Source: Streptomyces roseirectus (GTDB lineage: Bacteria > Actinomycetota > Actinomycetes > Streptomycetales > Streptomycetaceae). From it: a stretch of DNA of 64,000 nt. A model generated the notes under the pieces. It was not told where the DNA came from. It worked only from the letters and a program-made list of their open reading frames with translations, and did not search any database. Numbering within the stretch: the stretch's first letter is position 1; each line of letters opens with the position of its first letter. This document shows, in pieces, positions 7,930 through 17,130 of the stretch. The position numbers and the translations under genes were made by a program. The stretch is taken from NCBI RefSeq assembly GCF_014489635.1, contig NZ_CP060828.1, forward strand, positions 620,001 to 684,000, given 5' to 3'.

Positions 7930-9435
7930 GTGTCTGACTCCTCACGTGATACCGCCACCGGCGCCGGCTGGGGCGAGTCCGTTCCGGGTGCCTACCGTGA
8001 TCTGATGCCGGAGCGGACGGAGAAGGTCTCGTGGCTGAATCCGCGTACCTTGTGGGCGGCCCGGAACGGGGTGGTCGCCTCGTGGCTGGGTGACCCGACG
8101 GGCCGGACACGGGGGCGGTGGGTGGCGCAGCGGGCGGCGGCCGGGGCGCCCGGGGACAAGGTGATCCGGCGGGACGACCCCGAGCGGTTCTCGTTCATGG
8201 TCATCGGGGACACCGGCGAGGGCGACGACCCGCAGTACGCCGTCGTCCCCGGCTTCCTCAAGGAGAGCGAGGGCACCCGTTTCGCGGTCGTCGCGAGCGA
8301 CGTCATCTACCCCGTGGGCAGCGCCGACGACTACGGCACCAAGTTCTTCCGCCCGTACGCGGACTACCCGGCGCCGATCTACGCGATACCGGGCAACCAC
8401 GACTGGTACGAGGGCCTGGGCGCGTTCATGCGGGTGTTCTGCGACGACGCCCCGCCGCTGCCCGCCGAGCCGAGGCCCCGCGCGCTGTCGAAGGCGTGGC
8501 TGCGGGACCTGCTGTGGCACCGGCCGCGCCCCGGCGACGGTCAACACCTGGACGAGGTACGGGCGTTGCGCCGCGCCCACGCCGTGCAGCCGGGCCCGTA
8601 CTGGGCGATCGACAGCGGGCCGGTGCGGATCATCGGCATCGACACCGGACTGCTCGGGACGGTCGACGCCGAGCAGGGCGCGTGGCTGCGCGAGGTGTCC
8701 CGGGGGCCGCGTCCCAAGATCCTCGTCACCGGGTCGCCGCTGTACGTCGACGGTGAGCACCACCCGTGCGCGATCGAGGGCGGCGGGACGGTCGACGAGA
8801 TCGTGCGGGCGCCGGAGCACCACTATGTCGCGGCGATCGGCGGCGACATCCACAACTACCAGCGTTATCCGGTGCGTCTCGCGGACGGACGCACACTCCA
8901 GTACGTCGTCTCGGGCGGCGGGGGCGCGTTCACGCACGCCACGCACACGATCCCGCGCGTCTCGGTCGCCGGGGTCACCGAGGCGGACTTCCGGTGCTAT
9001 CCGCTGCGCGGCGACTCACTGGCGTTCTACGCGGCGCTGTACGGGCGCCGGCTGCGGCTGTGGCGCCTCTTCCGGCTGAGCGAGGAGGAGGCGACGGCGG
9101 TGATCGCGGAGCGGCTGGGGATCCCGGCGACGCGGACGCCCGGACCTCAGGTGCGGATCACCCGGCGGATCCGGCTGGTGGCGGCGCTGCTCGGGGTCGC
9201 GTCGAAGCCGGAACGCCGCAAGCGGCTCAGGCTGCCGGTGCGGAAGATCTACACGCAGCTCTTCTCGCCCGGTTCCGCGACGTACAGTCCGCCGTTCTTC
9301 AAGAGCTTCCTGCGGCTCGACGTCACCCCGGAGTCGGTCCGTATCCGCTGCTTCGCCGCGACCGGGAACCTGGCCCAGGAGATCCAGCCGCCGGTCGAGG
9401 ACGAGGTGATCGTCCCGCTGGGCCGGAATGCGTGA
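7930..9435 (+). CDS. Metallophosphoesterase (calcineurin-like fold)
   Basis: Protein of 501 residues. The GTG start at 7930 follows TACGGT by six bases, a leaderless arrangement. Metal-site motifs appear in order: IGDTGEGDD (about 95), a SDVIYPVG block in place of GDxxY (about 120), GNHDW (about 156) and GGDIHNYQRYP (about 305). This is a dinuclear-metal phosphoesterase; the substrate may be a nucleotide, phospholipid or phosphoprotein. The 180-residue C-terminal part has no recognised domain. There is no signal peptide, so it should be cytoplasmic. It stands alone. Confidence 0.85.
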   Translation: MSDSSRDTATGAGWGESVPGAYRDLMPERTEKVSWLNPRTLWAARNGVVASWLGDPTGRTRGRWVAQRAAAGAPGDKVIRRDDPERFSFMVIGDTGEGDDPQYAVVPGFLKESEGTRFAVVASDVIYPVGSADDYGTKFFRPYADYPAPIYAIPGNHDWYEGLGAFMRVFCDDAPPLPAEPRPRALSKAWLRDLLWHRPRPGDGQHLDEVRALRRAHAVQPGPYWAIDSGPVRIIGIDTGLLGTVDAEQGAWLREVSRGPRPKILVTGSPLYVDGEHHPCAIEGGGTVDEIVRAPEHHYVAAIGGDIHNYQRYPVRLADGRTLQYVVSGGGGAFTHATHTIPRVSVAGVTEADFRCYPLRGDSLAFYAALYGRRLRLWRLFRLSEEEATAVIAERLGIPATRTPGPQVRITRRIRLVAALLGVASKPERRKRLRLPVRKIYTQLFSPGSATYSPPFFKSFLRLDVTPESVRIRCFAATGNLAQEIQPPVEDEVIVPLGRNA

Positions 9436-9486
9436 CGGGCGGCGGGGGTTGGCACGGTCGTACATACCGTGACCGTTGGAGCGCCC

Positions 9487-10512
9487 ATGCCGTCCACGCC
9501 CCGCCCCCTGCGCAAGCTCGGCTTCCTCACCATCGGCCTGTTCGACGGGGACGATCCCCGCGCGGGCCACGAGTCCACCCTGGAGATCATCGAGCTGGGC
9601 GAACGGCTCGGCTTCGACAGCGCGTGGCTGCGCCACCGGCACCTCCAGTACGGCATCTCCTCCCCGGTCGCGGTCCTCGCCGCCGCGACGCAGCGCACGA
9701 GCCGGATCGAGCTCGGGACGGCCGTGACGCCGCTCGGCTGGGAGAACCCGCTGCGGCTCGCGGAGGACTGGGCGACCGTCGACATCCTCTCCGGCGGGCG
9801 GCTCAACCCCGGTGTCAGCGTGGGGCCGCCGATGCAGTGGGAGCAGGTCAAGTCGGCGCTCTACCCCGACACCGCCGACGCCGAGGACTTCTCCTACGAC
9901 CGGGTGTCCCGGCTCCTCGACCTCGTGCGCGGCAAGCCCGCGAGCGACTTCAGCGGCGTCCAGGGCTTCGAGGTCTTCTCCGACCGGGTCCAGCCGCACT
10001 CCCCCGGTCTCGCCAAACGCATGTGGTACGGCGGCGGCAGCCTGCGCTCCGCCCAGTGGGCCGGGGAACACGGCATGAACTTCCTCACGAGCAGCGTCGT
10101 CAAGGCGGAGAACTCCGAGGACTTCGCCGAGATCCAGCTCTCCCACATCCGCGCCTTCCGCGCCGCCCACCCCGACGGCGACGCCGCCCGCGTCTCCCAG
10201 GGCCTGGTCGTCATCCCCACCGACTCCGCGACTCCCTCCCAACGCGCCCGCTACGAGGAATACGCCGCCAAGCGCCTCCCCCGCACCACCTCCCCCCAAG
10301 GCCCCGCCCGCATGATGTTCGCCCCCGACTACGTAGGCACCTCCACCGAACTGGCCGCCCGCCTCCAATCCCACCCCGCCCACCGCGAAATCGACGAAGT
10401 AGCCTTCGCCCTCCCCTTCACCTTCCACCACGACGACTACGTCCAGATCCTCACCGACATGGCAACAAAACTGGGCCCGGCTTTGGGCTGGAAGCCGAAC
10501 ACGACAGTCTGA
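9487..10512 (+). CDS. LLM-class flavin-dependent oxidoreductase
   Basis: Luciferase-like monooxygenase fold, 341 residues: GFLTIGLFDG at the N-terminus, ERLGFDSAWLRHRHL, TSRIELGTAVTPLGWENPLRLAEDWAT split over about 70-105, and LSGGRLNPGVSVG. Family members use reduced FMN or F420 from a separate reductase to oxidise small organics. The start is ATG 9487 with GGAG six bases before; a GTG at 9469 would add six residues. The gene is convergent with the TauD gene 41 bp away. The substrate is unknown. Confidence 0.85.
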   Translation: MPSTPRPLRKLGFLTIGLFDGDDPRAGHESTLEIIELGERLGFDSAWLRHRHLQYGISSPVAVLAAATQRTSRIELGTAVTPLGWENPLRLAEDWATVDILSGGRLNPGVSVGPPMQWEQVKSALYPDTADAEDFSYDRVSRLLDLVRGKPASDFSGVQGFEVFSDRVQPHSPGLAKRMWYGGGSLRSAQWAGEHGMNFLTSSVVKAENSEDFAEIQLSHIRAFRAAHPDGDAARVSQGLVVIPTDSATPSQRARYEEYAAKRLPRTTSPQGPARMMFAPDYVGTSTELAARLQSHPAHREIDEVAFALPFTFHHDDYVQILTDMATKLGPALGWKPNTTV

Positions 10513-10553
10513 CCGCCGGACCAACACCGCGCGAGGCTTTGAACACCGGCGCC

Positions 10554-11480
10554 TCACCACCGCCCCACCTCCGTCCCCGTCACCGCCACCGACTCCCGGC
10601 CGTCCACCCCCACCGGCACCTCTCCGGCCAGCATCACTCGATGCATTGTGCGGGGAAAGTCGAGGTGGGCGTTGTCGCTGGGGGCGAGGTGGATGGTCGC
10701 GCGGTTGTCCCAGAAGGCGACGCTGCCGGGTTCCCAGCGGAAGCGGACGGTGTATTCGGGGCGGACGGCTTGGTCGAGGAGGAGGTCGAGGAGGGCTCGG
10801 CTCTCGGTGCGGGAGAGGTCGTGGATGTGGTCGACGTAGTAGCCGTTGACGGAGAGGATCCGCTCGCCGGTCAAGGGGTGGACGCGGATCAGGGGGTGGA
10901 CGGAGGCTACTTGGTGGTCCAGGAGGTGGCGGACGTAGGCGTCGTCGCCGGGGCGGGGCTGGTAGCCGACGCCGAGCCGGTGTTCGGCGCGCAGCCCGTC
11001 GACGAACCGGCGGACCGGCTCGGAGAGCCCGGCGTAGGCGGCGGCGAGGTTGGACCAGGTGGTGTCGCCCCCGTAGGGGGGAACCGTCTCGGCGCGCAGG
11101 ATCGTCGCGGCGGGAGGGTCGATGCGGGCGCCGTGGTCGCAGTGCCACCCCCGCAGGAGGGTGTGCCGGCGCCGGTGGAGCCATTCCTCGTGGTCCATGC
11201 CGAAACTGCCGCCGAGTTCCAGCCGGTCGGCGGTGGTCTCGACCTCGGGGAAGCCGGCCGGCGAGGCGCTGCCGCGCTTGCGCAGGGCGACCGGCCGTCC
11301 GAACCGCCGCGCGAACGCGACGTGCGAGGCGTGATCGAGTCGCTGCTCGCGGAAGAAGACGACCTTCCAGCGCAGCAGCGCGTCCCGGATCCCCGCGACC
11401 GTCGCGTCGTCCAACTCCCCGGCGAGATCGACTCCGTGGATCTCCGCCCCGATGTGCCCCGCGACCGGCTTGACCTCCAT
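10554..11480 (-). CDS. TauD/TfdA-family Fe(II)/2-oxoglutarate dioxygenase
   Basis: Protein of 308 residues. Non-heme iron ligands are seen as HxD in GWHCDHG (about 113) and the distal His in RTMHRVML (about 285). The 2-oxoglutarate-binding Arg follows the TauD pattern around FWDNRATIH/FPRTMHR. The family couples 2-oxoglutarate decarboxylation to hydroxylation of taurine, sulfonates, herbicides or amino-acid derivatives. There is no sulfonate transporter nearby, so taurine use is not supported. Start ATG at 11480. It is divergent from the secreted cupin gene (101 bp gap). Confidence 0.88.
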   Translation of the reverse strand: MEVKPVAGHIGAEIHGVDLAGELDDATVAGIRDALLRWKVVFFREQRLDHASHVAFARRFGRPVALRKRGSASPAGFPEVETTADRLELGGSFGMDHEEWLHRRRHTLLRGWHCDHGARIDPPAATILRAETVPPYGGDTTWSNLAAAYAGLSEPVRRFVDGLRAEHRLGVGYQPRPGDDAYVRHLLDHQVASVHPLIRVHPLTGERILSVNGYYVDHIHDLSRTESRALLDLLLDQAVRPEYTVRFRWEPGSVAFWDNRATIHLAPSDNAHLDFPRTMHRVMLAGEVPVGVDGRESVAVTGTEVGRW

Positions 11481-11581
11481 GAACCCTCCAAGATCGGTTT
11501 ACGGCCTCTCTACCCGGAATCCCCCTCGCCTGCCCCTGCCGTTCGATAGGGTCCGCCCGACACCCCCTCAGGAGGCCCTTC

Positions 11582-12001
11582 ATGCGTACCCGTACCGTCC
11601 TCGCCGCCACCTTCGCCGCGCTCGTGCTCGGCACCTCGGCGGCCCAGGCCACTCCCCCCGGCCCGGGGGTGACCGCGAAGCTCCTCGCGCAGTGGACGAT
11701 CGGTGACAAGGACTACTTTCTGCGCGAACTGACCATCCCGCAGGGCCAGTCGACCGGCTGGCACTACCACGACGGCATGGTCTACGGCCTGGTCGAGGAG
11801 GGCACGCTGAGCCACTTCGAGGCGACGTGCGCGTCCGACGGCGTCTACCACAAGGGCCAGGTCATCCAGGAGGGCCCGAACTACGTGCACATCGGCCGCA
11901 ACCTGGGCGACACCCCGCTCGTGTTGAAGGCTCTGTACGTCCTGCCGCACGGCGCCCCGTTCTCGGAGGACGCCCCGAACCCGGGCTGCGACTTCCAGTA
12001 A
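11582..12001 (+). CDS. Small secreted cupin-domain protein
   Basis: Protein of 139 residues with a Sec signal peptide (MRTRTVLAATFAALVLG, cleavage after AQA about 26). The rest is one cupin barrel: first motif GWHYHDGMVYGLVEEG (about 59-74, metal-binding His) and a weaker second motif around NYVHIGRN. AGGAGG lies seven bases before the ATG. The role outside the cell is unknown; small secreted cupins may bind metals or small ligands. It is convergent with the next gene, five bases away. Confidence 0.82.
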   Translation: MRTRTVLAATFAALVLGTSAAQATPPGPGVTAKLLAQWTIGDKDYFLRELTIPQGQSTGWHYHDGMVYGLVEEGTLSHFEATCASDGVYHKGQVIQEGPNYVHIGRNLGDTPLVLKALYVLPHGAPFSEDAPNPGCDFQ

Positions 12002-12006
12002 CCGGA

Positions 12007-12789
12007 TCAGCCGGCGAGCAGGGCCCGCACCCACTCGTCCTCGCGCTGCTCGATGTACTCGGCGTCGCCGCGCCAGGCGTCGCCGTGGCCTTCGGCCCAC
12101 AGTGTCGCCCAGGGCTGGACTCCCTGGGCGGCCCGGTCGCGCAGGAAGTCGTGCATGGCCCGCGTCCGGCGCCCCAGCAGCGGGACCGTGTGCCGGCGTT
12201 CGGCCTCGTCGAGGCCGTAGGCGTCGGCGAAGACCCGCAGTCGGCTCGCGGCGTCGGCGCGTCGCCAGTCGGGATGCGCGGACAGCGGAACGAACCCGTG
12301 CATGGCGTAGGCGACGTCCCACAGACGGGAGCCGGGGCCGGCGGTGTCCCAGTCGATGAAGGCCCACTGCCCCTCGTCGCCGGCCACGAGGTTCCACGGC
12401 GCCAGGTCCTGATGGGCGATGATGTCGCCGCCCTCGGCGGGCACCAGCACCTGCCACTGCGCGTCGGGCGGCGGCGTGAAACCCCGCACGGCCTCGTGGA
12501 AGTCCCGGATCAGCCGCGCCACGTCCGCCAGCCGCCGCTCGGCGTCCAGCAGGGCGAACCGGTCGGGCCAGACCACGTCTCCCGGCACGAAGGTCAGGAC
12601 TTCCCGCCCCTGGTCGTCGGTGCCCAGCGGCCGGGGCGCCGCCCGGTACCCCACCTCGTACAGGTGGGTCAGCAGTGCGTGCACAGCCGGGGTCCACGGC
12701 CCGCTCGGGCGGCGGACGGTGTCCCCGACCCGGACGACACCGGCGCTGACGTTCCCACCGGACAACGGCTGTTCCTCATCACGCTGCAC
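12007..12789 (-). CDS. Aminoglycoside phosphotransferase-like (APH) kinase
   Basis: Protein of 260 residues from a GTG at 12789; the open frame extends 55 codons further upstream but that part shows no homology. Kinase-like motifs: HQDLAPWN (Brenner motif with catalytic Asp and metal Asn, about 142) and IDWDTAGPGSRLWDVAYA (the DFG-equivalent, about 158). The family phosphorylates aminoglycosides, choline, homoserine and other small molecules. The divergent N-terminus and isolated position give no substrate, and resistance should not be assumed. Confidence 0.78.
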   Translation of the reverse strand: MQRDEEQPLSGGNVSAGVVRVGDTVRRPSGPWTPAVHALLTHLYEVGYRAAPRPLGTDDQGREVLTFVPGDVVWPDRFALLDAERRLADVARLIRDFHEAVRGFTPPPDAQWQVLVPAEGGDIIAHQDLAPWNLVAGDEGQWAFIDWDTAGPGSRLWDVAYAMHGFVPLSAHPDWRRADAASRLRVFADAYGLDEAERRHTVPLLGRRTRAMHDFLRDRAAQGVQPWATLWAEGHGDAWRGDAEYIEQREDEWVRALLAG

Positions 12790-12964
12790 CGAGCCAGCAT
12801 GTCCGACCAGCCCGCCCGCGCTCACCCGCCTTCGTCGAAAGCGTGGGCCCGGCACAGGTGATGAGGGCGAACTCACGTCGGACACCTCGCAGTTGAGCGT
12901 CCGGCCGCGTATCAGCCGGAGCCGGACGGGCGGTCCGCCGGGTCGCGGCGACAAGGCAGGGGGC

Positions 12965-13429
12965 TCAGCCCCGGGCGCGCAGGACCTCCAGCGCCCGGTC
13001 CGCGTGCTGGTTCATGCGCAGCTCGCTGCGGACGACCTCCAGGATCCGGCGGTCCTGCCCGATGACGAACGTGACCCGCTTGGTGGCCATGAGCGCGAAC
13101 CCGCGCTTCACCCCGAACCGCTCGCGCACGGTGCCGTCCTCGTCGGACAGCAGCGGCATCCCCAGCGCGTGCTTGCCGACGAACTCGTTCTGCTTGTCGA
13201 CGGTGTCCCCGCTGATCCCGACCGGGCGGGCGCCGACGGCCGCGAACTCGGCGGCGAGGTCCCGGAAGTGGCACGCCTCGGCGGTGCAGCCAGGGGTCAG
13301 GGCGCCGGGATAGAAGAAGAGGACGACGGGACCGTCGGCCAGCAGCTCGCTGAGACCGCGCACGGTTCCGGTCTCGTCCGGCAGCGCGAAATCGTCGACG
13401 ACATCACCGGTCTCAGGGGCGCGGCTCAT
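12965..13429 (-). CDS. Peroxiredoxin, BCP/PrxQ type
   Basis: Protein of 154 residues, normal for bacterioferritin-comigratory-protein peroxiredoxins. The active site reads TPGCTAEAC, giving peroxidatic and resolving Cys in CxxxxC spacing (about 48 and 53). It reduces hydroperoxides with thioredoxin as the likely donor. The ribosome binding site AAGGAGGG and ATG at 13429 are clear. It lies just downstream of the AraC-type gene in the same direction (35 bp), but no functional link is obvious. Confidence 0.92.
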   Translation of the reverse strand: MSRAPETGDVVDDFALPDETGTVRGLSELLADGPVVLFFYPGALTPGCTAEACHFRDLAAEFAAVGARPVGISGDTVDKQNEFVGKHALGMPLLSDEDGTVRERFGVKRGFALMATKRVTFVIGQDRRILEVVRSELRMNQHADRALEVLRARG

Positions 13430-13464
13430 TGCCAGTCCCTCCTTCACATGGGTTGCGCGCGATG

Positions 13465-14226
13465 CTACTTGACCTCCGAACTCCCGCCCCCGGCGCCCCT
13501 CGCGTACTGTCCGGGCGTGATCCCGAAGGCCCGCCGGAACACGTCGACGAAGGCGCTCGCGGACGCCCATCCGCAGCGGTGCGCGACGGCCGTGACGGGT
13601 TCGCCGTCCGCCAGCATCCGCAGCGCGTGGTACAGCCGCGACTGCGTGCGCCACTGCGGGAAGCTCATCCCGAGGCCGGTGCGGAAGAGCCGGCTGAGCG
13701 TGCGCTCCCCGACGCCGGTCGCCGCCGCGAGCTGGGCCAGGGTGTAGGGGTCGGCCGGGTGCGCGTGGACGAGGTCGCAGACGGCCGCGAGCCGCGGGTC
13801 GGCCGGGGTGGGCAGCAGCAGGGGGCGCTGCGGGGAGGCGCGGAGCTGGTCGCGCAGGACGTCCAGGAGCCGGGCGCGCTCGGGGCCGTCGTCGGCGGGG
13901 TCGCGGGTGTAGGCGCGGATCAGTTCGCGCAGCAGGGGGGAGACGGCGAGGACGGTCGGGGTGGTGAGGCCGAGCGGGTTGTCGTGGGCGGGCAGGCCGA
14001 CGAGGTGCAGGTCGAGGGTGCCGTGGGCGCGGTGGGCGTGGACGGTCCCGGCGGGGATCCACAGCGCGCGGGTGCCGGGCGCGAACCAGGTCCCGGCGTC
14101 GGTGGTGACGGCGAGGACGCCGGAGCCCGCGTGGACGATCTGGTGGTCGTCGTGCCGGTGGGCGTCGATGCGTTCGCCGGGGGCGAGGTGCCGGGCGGCG
14201 GTCGGGGCCTGGCGGATGTTCGACAC
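13465..14226 (-). CDS. AraC-family regulator with cupin sensor domain
   Basis: Protein of 253 residues from a GTG at 14226. The N-terminal cupin (DAHRHDDHQIVHAGSG, about 20-35) is the likely effector-binding part. The C-terminal two-HTH AraC domain (about 150-245) contains LAQLAAATGVGERTLSRLFR and GWASASAFVDVFRRAFGITP. It is divergent from the Fsr-type MFS gene with only 54 bp between starts, the usual arrangement of a regulator with the exporter it controls. Confidence 0.88.
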   Translation of the reverse strand: MSNIRQAPTAARHLAPGERIDAHRHDDHQIVHAGSGVLAVTTDAGTWFAPGTRALWIPAGTVHAHRAHGTLDLHLVGLPAHDNPLGLTTPTVLAVSPLLRELIRAYTRDPADDGPERARLLDVLRDQLRASPQRPLLLPTPADPRLAAVCDLVHAHPADPYTLAQLAAATGVGERTLSRLFRTGLGMSFPQWRTQSRLYHALRMLADGEPVTAVAHRCGWASASAFVDVFRRAFGITPGQYARGAGGGSSEVK

Positions 14227-14280
14227 GATCAGGCAGGTTATCGGAAGCGGGACAGGGGGCGCGGGCGCGAGGCTCGCGGG

Positions 14281-15447
14281 GTGTCCACACGCCGCACGAT
14301 CACCCTCATGTCCCTGGCCCACGCCTGTGTCGACGTCTATCAGGGCGCCGTCGCCGCGCTGGTGCCGTTCTTCGTCGCCGAACGCGCCTACGCGTATGCC
14401 GCCGCCTCGGGCGTCGTCCTCGCCGCGTCCCTCCTGTCGTCGGTGGCGCAGCCGTTGTTCGGGCTGCTCACCGACCGGTGGGCGCTGCCGTGGCTGCTTC
14501 CCGCGAGCACGCTCGCGGCGGCGGGCGGGGTCGCGCTGAGCGGGGTCGGCGGTTCGTACGCGCTGACGCTCGCGGCGTTCGCGGTGTCCGGGGTCGGGGT
14601 CGCCGCGTACCACCCGGAGGCGGCGCGGGCTGCGCGTGCGGCGGGGGGTGACGGGCATCGGGCGATGGGGTGGTTCGCACTGGGCGGGAACGTGGGGTTC
14701 GCGCTGGCGCCGCTGCTGGTGGCGGGGGTGGTGGTGCCGTGGGGGCTGGCGGCCACGCCGGTGCTGGCGGTGCCAGGGGTGGTGGGGGCGGTGCTGTGCG
14801 GGGTGACGGCGAGGAGGCGGGGCGCCGTGGTCGCGCCGGCCGGTGATCACGCGCGGGGACGCGCCGACTGGCCCGCGTTCCTGCGCCTGTCCGGCGCCGT
14901 CGTCTGCCGTTCCCTCGTCTTCACCGGCCTCAGCACCTTCGTCGCCCTGTACGTCCGCGAGCGCACCGGTGGTGGGGCCGCGGCCGGGACGCTCGCGCTG
15001 TGCGTGCTGTACGCGGGCGGCGCGGTCGGCACGCTCGCGGGCAGCCGGCTGGCCGGGCGGTACGGGCGCCTCGCGGTGGTGCGGGCGTCGTACGCGGTGA
15101 CGCTGGTCGCGGTGGCGGGGGTGCTGGTGGTGCCGGGGCCCTTGCTGTACGGGTGCGTGGCGCTCGCGTCGGCGGGACTGTACGTGCCGTTCTCGCTGCA
15201 CATCACCCTCGGCCAGGACTGTCTGCCGGGGCGGGTGGGGACGGCGAGCGGGGTGACGCTGGGGCTGACGGTGAGCGTCGGGGGGATCGCCGCGCCGGCG
15301 CTGGGTGCGCTGGCCGACGCGACGTCGTTGCGGGCGGGGCTGGTGCCGTTGCTGGTGCCGCCCGTGGTGGCGTGGGTGCTGGTGCGTGGGGTGCGGGAGC
15401 CGGGGGGTCAGGGGGTGGCGGGTTCGGGGTCGTCGTCCGACGCGTAG
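14281..15447 (+). CDS. MFS exporter, fosmidomycin-resistance (Fsr) type
   Basis: Protein of 388 residues with about 12 hydrophobic helices. The helix 1-2 region (SLAHACVDVYQGAVAALVPF, QPLFGLLTDRW) and the later AYHPEAARAAR and GWFALGGNVGFALAPL match the Fsr subfamily, where HPE and GGN are conserved. It probably effluxes a small, possibly phosphonate-like, compound by proton antiport. The start is GTG 14281; ATG 14308 is an alternative. The last 40 bp overlap the convergent MarR gene. Confidence 0.85.
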   Translation: MSTRRTITLMSLAHACVDVYQGAVAALVPFFVAERAYAYAAASGVVLAASLLSSVAQPLFGLLTDRWALPWLLPASTLAAAGGVALSGVGGSYALTLAAFAVSGVGVAAYHPEAARAARAAGGDGHRAMGWFALGGNVGFALAPLLVAGVVVPWGLAATPVLAVPGVVGAVLCGVTARRRGAVVAPAGDHARGRADWPAFLRLSGAVVCRSLVFTGLSTFVALYVRERTGGGAAAGTLALCVLYAGGAVGTLAGSRLAGRYGRLAVVRASYAVTLVAVAGVLVVPGPLLYGCVALASAGLYVPFSLHITLGQDCLPGRVGTASGVTLGLTVSVGGIAAPALGALADATSLRAGLVPLLVPPVVAWVLVRGVREPGGQGVAGSGSSSDA

Positions 15448-15917
15448 GCGAGGAAGTCGTCGACCATGCGGTGGAAGAGGGTCGCCAGTTGTTCCAGTTC
15501 CTGGGGTGTCCAGTTCTGGAGGGCGAGTTGCATGCCCCGGGTGCCGGCGGCGCGGATCCGTGCGACGGCGCCCTCGCCGGCGTCGGTGAGCTGGATGCGC
15601 TGGGCGCGGCCGTCCAGCGGGTCGGGGACGCGGGTGACGTAGCCGGACTTCTGGAGCTGCTGGACGGTCCGCGTGACGTGGGACGCCTCGACGCCGAGCC
15701 GCTGGGCCAGTTCGCCGGGGCGCAGCGGGTCGGCGTCGGCGACCTGGCGCAGGAGGGCGACGGCGGCGCGGTCGAGGGGGACGCCCGCGACGGCCATCAG
15801 CCGGTCGTGCTGGCGGGCACGGGTGCTCAGGTACGTGATGCGGGTGAGGGCCCGCTCGATCTCGATGACTTCGGGGGAGGTCGAGTCGGGGAGCGGTTCG
15901 GTCGGCATGCGCGCCAC
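15408..15917 (-). CDS. MarR-family transcriptional regulator
   Basis: Protein of 169 residues (GTG 15917; ATG 15908 is also possible). The winged helix is central: LAQRLGVEASHVTRTVQQLQ then GYVTRVPDPLDGRAQRIQLT (about 70-115). The C-terminal helices would form the dimer. The 17-bp element 13 bp upstream of the start recurs twice 3.7 kb away, before the two-component genes, so this protein is the best candidate to bind all three. It lies downstream of the ferredoxin reductase in the same direction. The 3' end overlaps the MFS gene tail to tail. Confidence 0.88.
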   Translation of the reverse strand: MARMPTEPLPDSTSPEVIEIERALTRITYLSTRARQHDRLMAVAGVPLDRAAVALLRQVADADPLRPGELAQRLGVEASHVTRTVQQLQKSGYVTRVPDPLDGRAQRIQLTDAGEGAVARIRAAGTRGMQLALQNWTPQELEQLATLFHRMVDDFLAYASDDDPEPATP

Positions 15918-15929
15918 TTTACCATATCG

Positions 15930-15951
15930 TTGCGTAACTCAAGTAAGTTAC
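15930..15951. promoter_or_regulatory. Candidate MarR operator (17-mer copy 1)
   Basis: TTGCGTAACTCAAGTAA (15930-15946), nested in an imperfect palindrome GTAACT..AGTTAC that runs to 15951. It lies between the ferredoxin reductase stop and the MarR start, where an autoregulatory operator is expected. Two near-identical copies lie at 19586 and 19614. Confidence 0.65.
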
Positions 15952-15954
15952 GGC

Positions 15955-17130
15955 CTACGTTTCCTTCCCCGTACCGCCCACGGACGACAGGAAGGGCGCA
16001 CCCTTCGCGACGGCCTGCCGCCACTCCCGGATCACCTTCGGCGCCACCCCGACCCCGAGGACCCCGCTGACCCGGTCCCCGGTCCGGTAGACGGCGACGA
16101 ACCGCCGCTCCGCCAGGTCCCCTTCGACGACCGCGACCTCCTCGTGGCCGCGCAGGTGCCCGAACGCCTGGATCTTCATGTCGTACTGGTCGGACCAGAA
16201 GTACGGCACGGGCGCGAACGGCTTGCGCGCCCCGGGGTTGAGGAGGTTGCGGGCGGCGGCCATGCCCTGCTCGGCGGCGTTCGTGCGGTGCTCGATCCGC
16301 ATCGAGACGCAGAACAGCGGGTGGGTCCAGCGGGCGACGTCCCCGGCGGCGTACACCCCCGGCGCGGCTTCCAGATACTCGTCGCACAGCACGCCGTCGC
16401 CGACGCCGAGCCCGCTGCCGGCCAGCCACTCGGTGTTGGGCAGGGAGCCGACGGCCACCAAGGTCTCGTCGGCCGCCACCAGCTCGCCGTCCGCGAGCCG
16501 CACCCCGGCGCCGGTCACCTCGGCGACACTGACGCCGGTCCGCAGGGTGACGCCGTGTTCCTGGTGGGCCCGCGACAGCACGCGGCCGACCTCTTCGCCG
16601 ACGGCGTGGGCGAGGGGGACCGGCGCCGGTTCGAGGAGCGTCACCTCACAGCCCAGGCCCCGGGCGACGGCCGCCGCCTCGGCCCCGAGGAACCCGGCAC
16701 CCACGACGGCCAGGTGCCGTCCGGGGCGCAGCCCCGCACGCAGGGCGAGGGCGTCGTCGAGGGTGCGCAGAACGTGCCCGCCGCCGGGCAGCCGCCGGGG
16801 GCGCACGCCGGTCGCGACGATCAGGCCGTCGTAGGGGACGTCGGTGCCGTCGGCGAGGCGGACCGTGCGGGCGGCCGTGTCGAGGGCGGTGGCCTCGGTG
16901 CCCAGGCGCAGGTCCGCGTCGAGGGCGGTCAGGTCCTCGGGGCGGCGCAGGGTGAGGCGGTCCGGTTCCCACTCGGCGGCGAGGAGCTGCTTGGACAGGG
17001 GCGGGCGGTCGTAGGGGGCGTGCGGTTCGTCGCCCACGAGAGTGAGGGCGCCGGTGTAGCCCTCGCGGCGCAGGGTCTCGGCCGCCGCGAGTCCGGCGGC
17101 CGAGGCTCCGACGACGACGATCCGCCTCAC
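15955..17130 (-). CDS. Ferredoxin reductase (FAD/NAD-dependent) of a P450 system
   Basis: Protein of 391 residues with FAD-binding VVGASAAGLAAAETL at the N-terminus, NAD-binding VVGAGFLGAEAAAVARG near 145 and a second FAD motif VYAAGDVARW near 265. DRPPLSKQLL is typical of the putidaredoxin/rubredoxin reductase family. It would pass electrons from NAD(P)H to the [3Fe-4S] ferredoxin encoded just upstream. The GTG start overlaps the ferredoxin stop (GTGA), so the two are coupled. Third gene of the CYP105 operon. Confidence 0.92.
   Translation of the reverse strand: MRRIVVVGASAAGLAAAETLRREGYTGALTLVGDEPHAPYDRPPLSKQLLAAEWEPDRLTLRRPEDLTALDADLRLGTEATALDTAARTVRLADGTDVPYDGLIVATGVRPRRLPGGGHVLRTLDDALALRAGLRPGRHLAVVGAGFLGAEAAAVARGLGCEVTLLEPAPVPLAHAVGEEVGRVLSRAHQEHGVTLRTGVSVAEVTGAGVRLADGELVAADETLVAVGSLPNTEWLAGSGLGVGDGVLCDEYLEAAPGVYAAGDVARWTHPLFCVSMRIEHRTNAAEQGMAAARNLLNPGARKPFAPVPYFWSDQYDMKIQAFGHLRGHEEVAVVEGDLAERRFVAVYRTGDRVSGVLGVGVAPKVIREWRQAVAKGAPFLSSVGGTGKET

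Noticed and set aside
8766..11709. Open frames of about 900 codons on both strands
   Set aside because: They are alternate frames of the metallophosphoesterase, LLM and TauD genes, with low-complexity Arg/Pro/Ala sequence typical of high-GC shadow frames.
12790..12954. 55-codon N-terminal extension of the phosphotransferase
   Set aside because: No homology and Arg/Pro/Ser-rich; GTG 12789 gives the normal family length.
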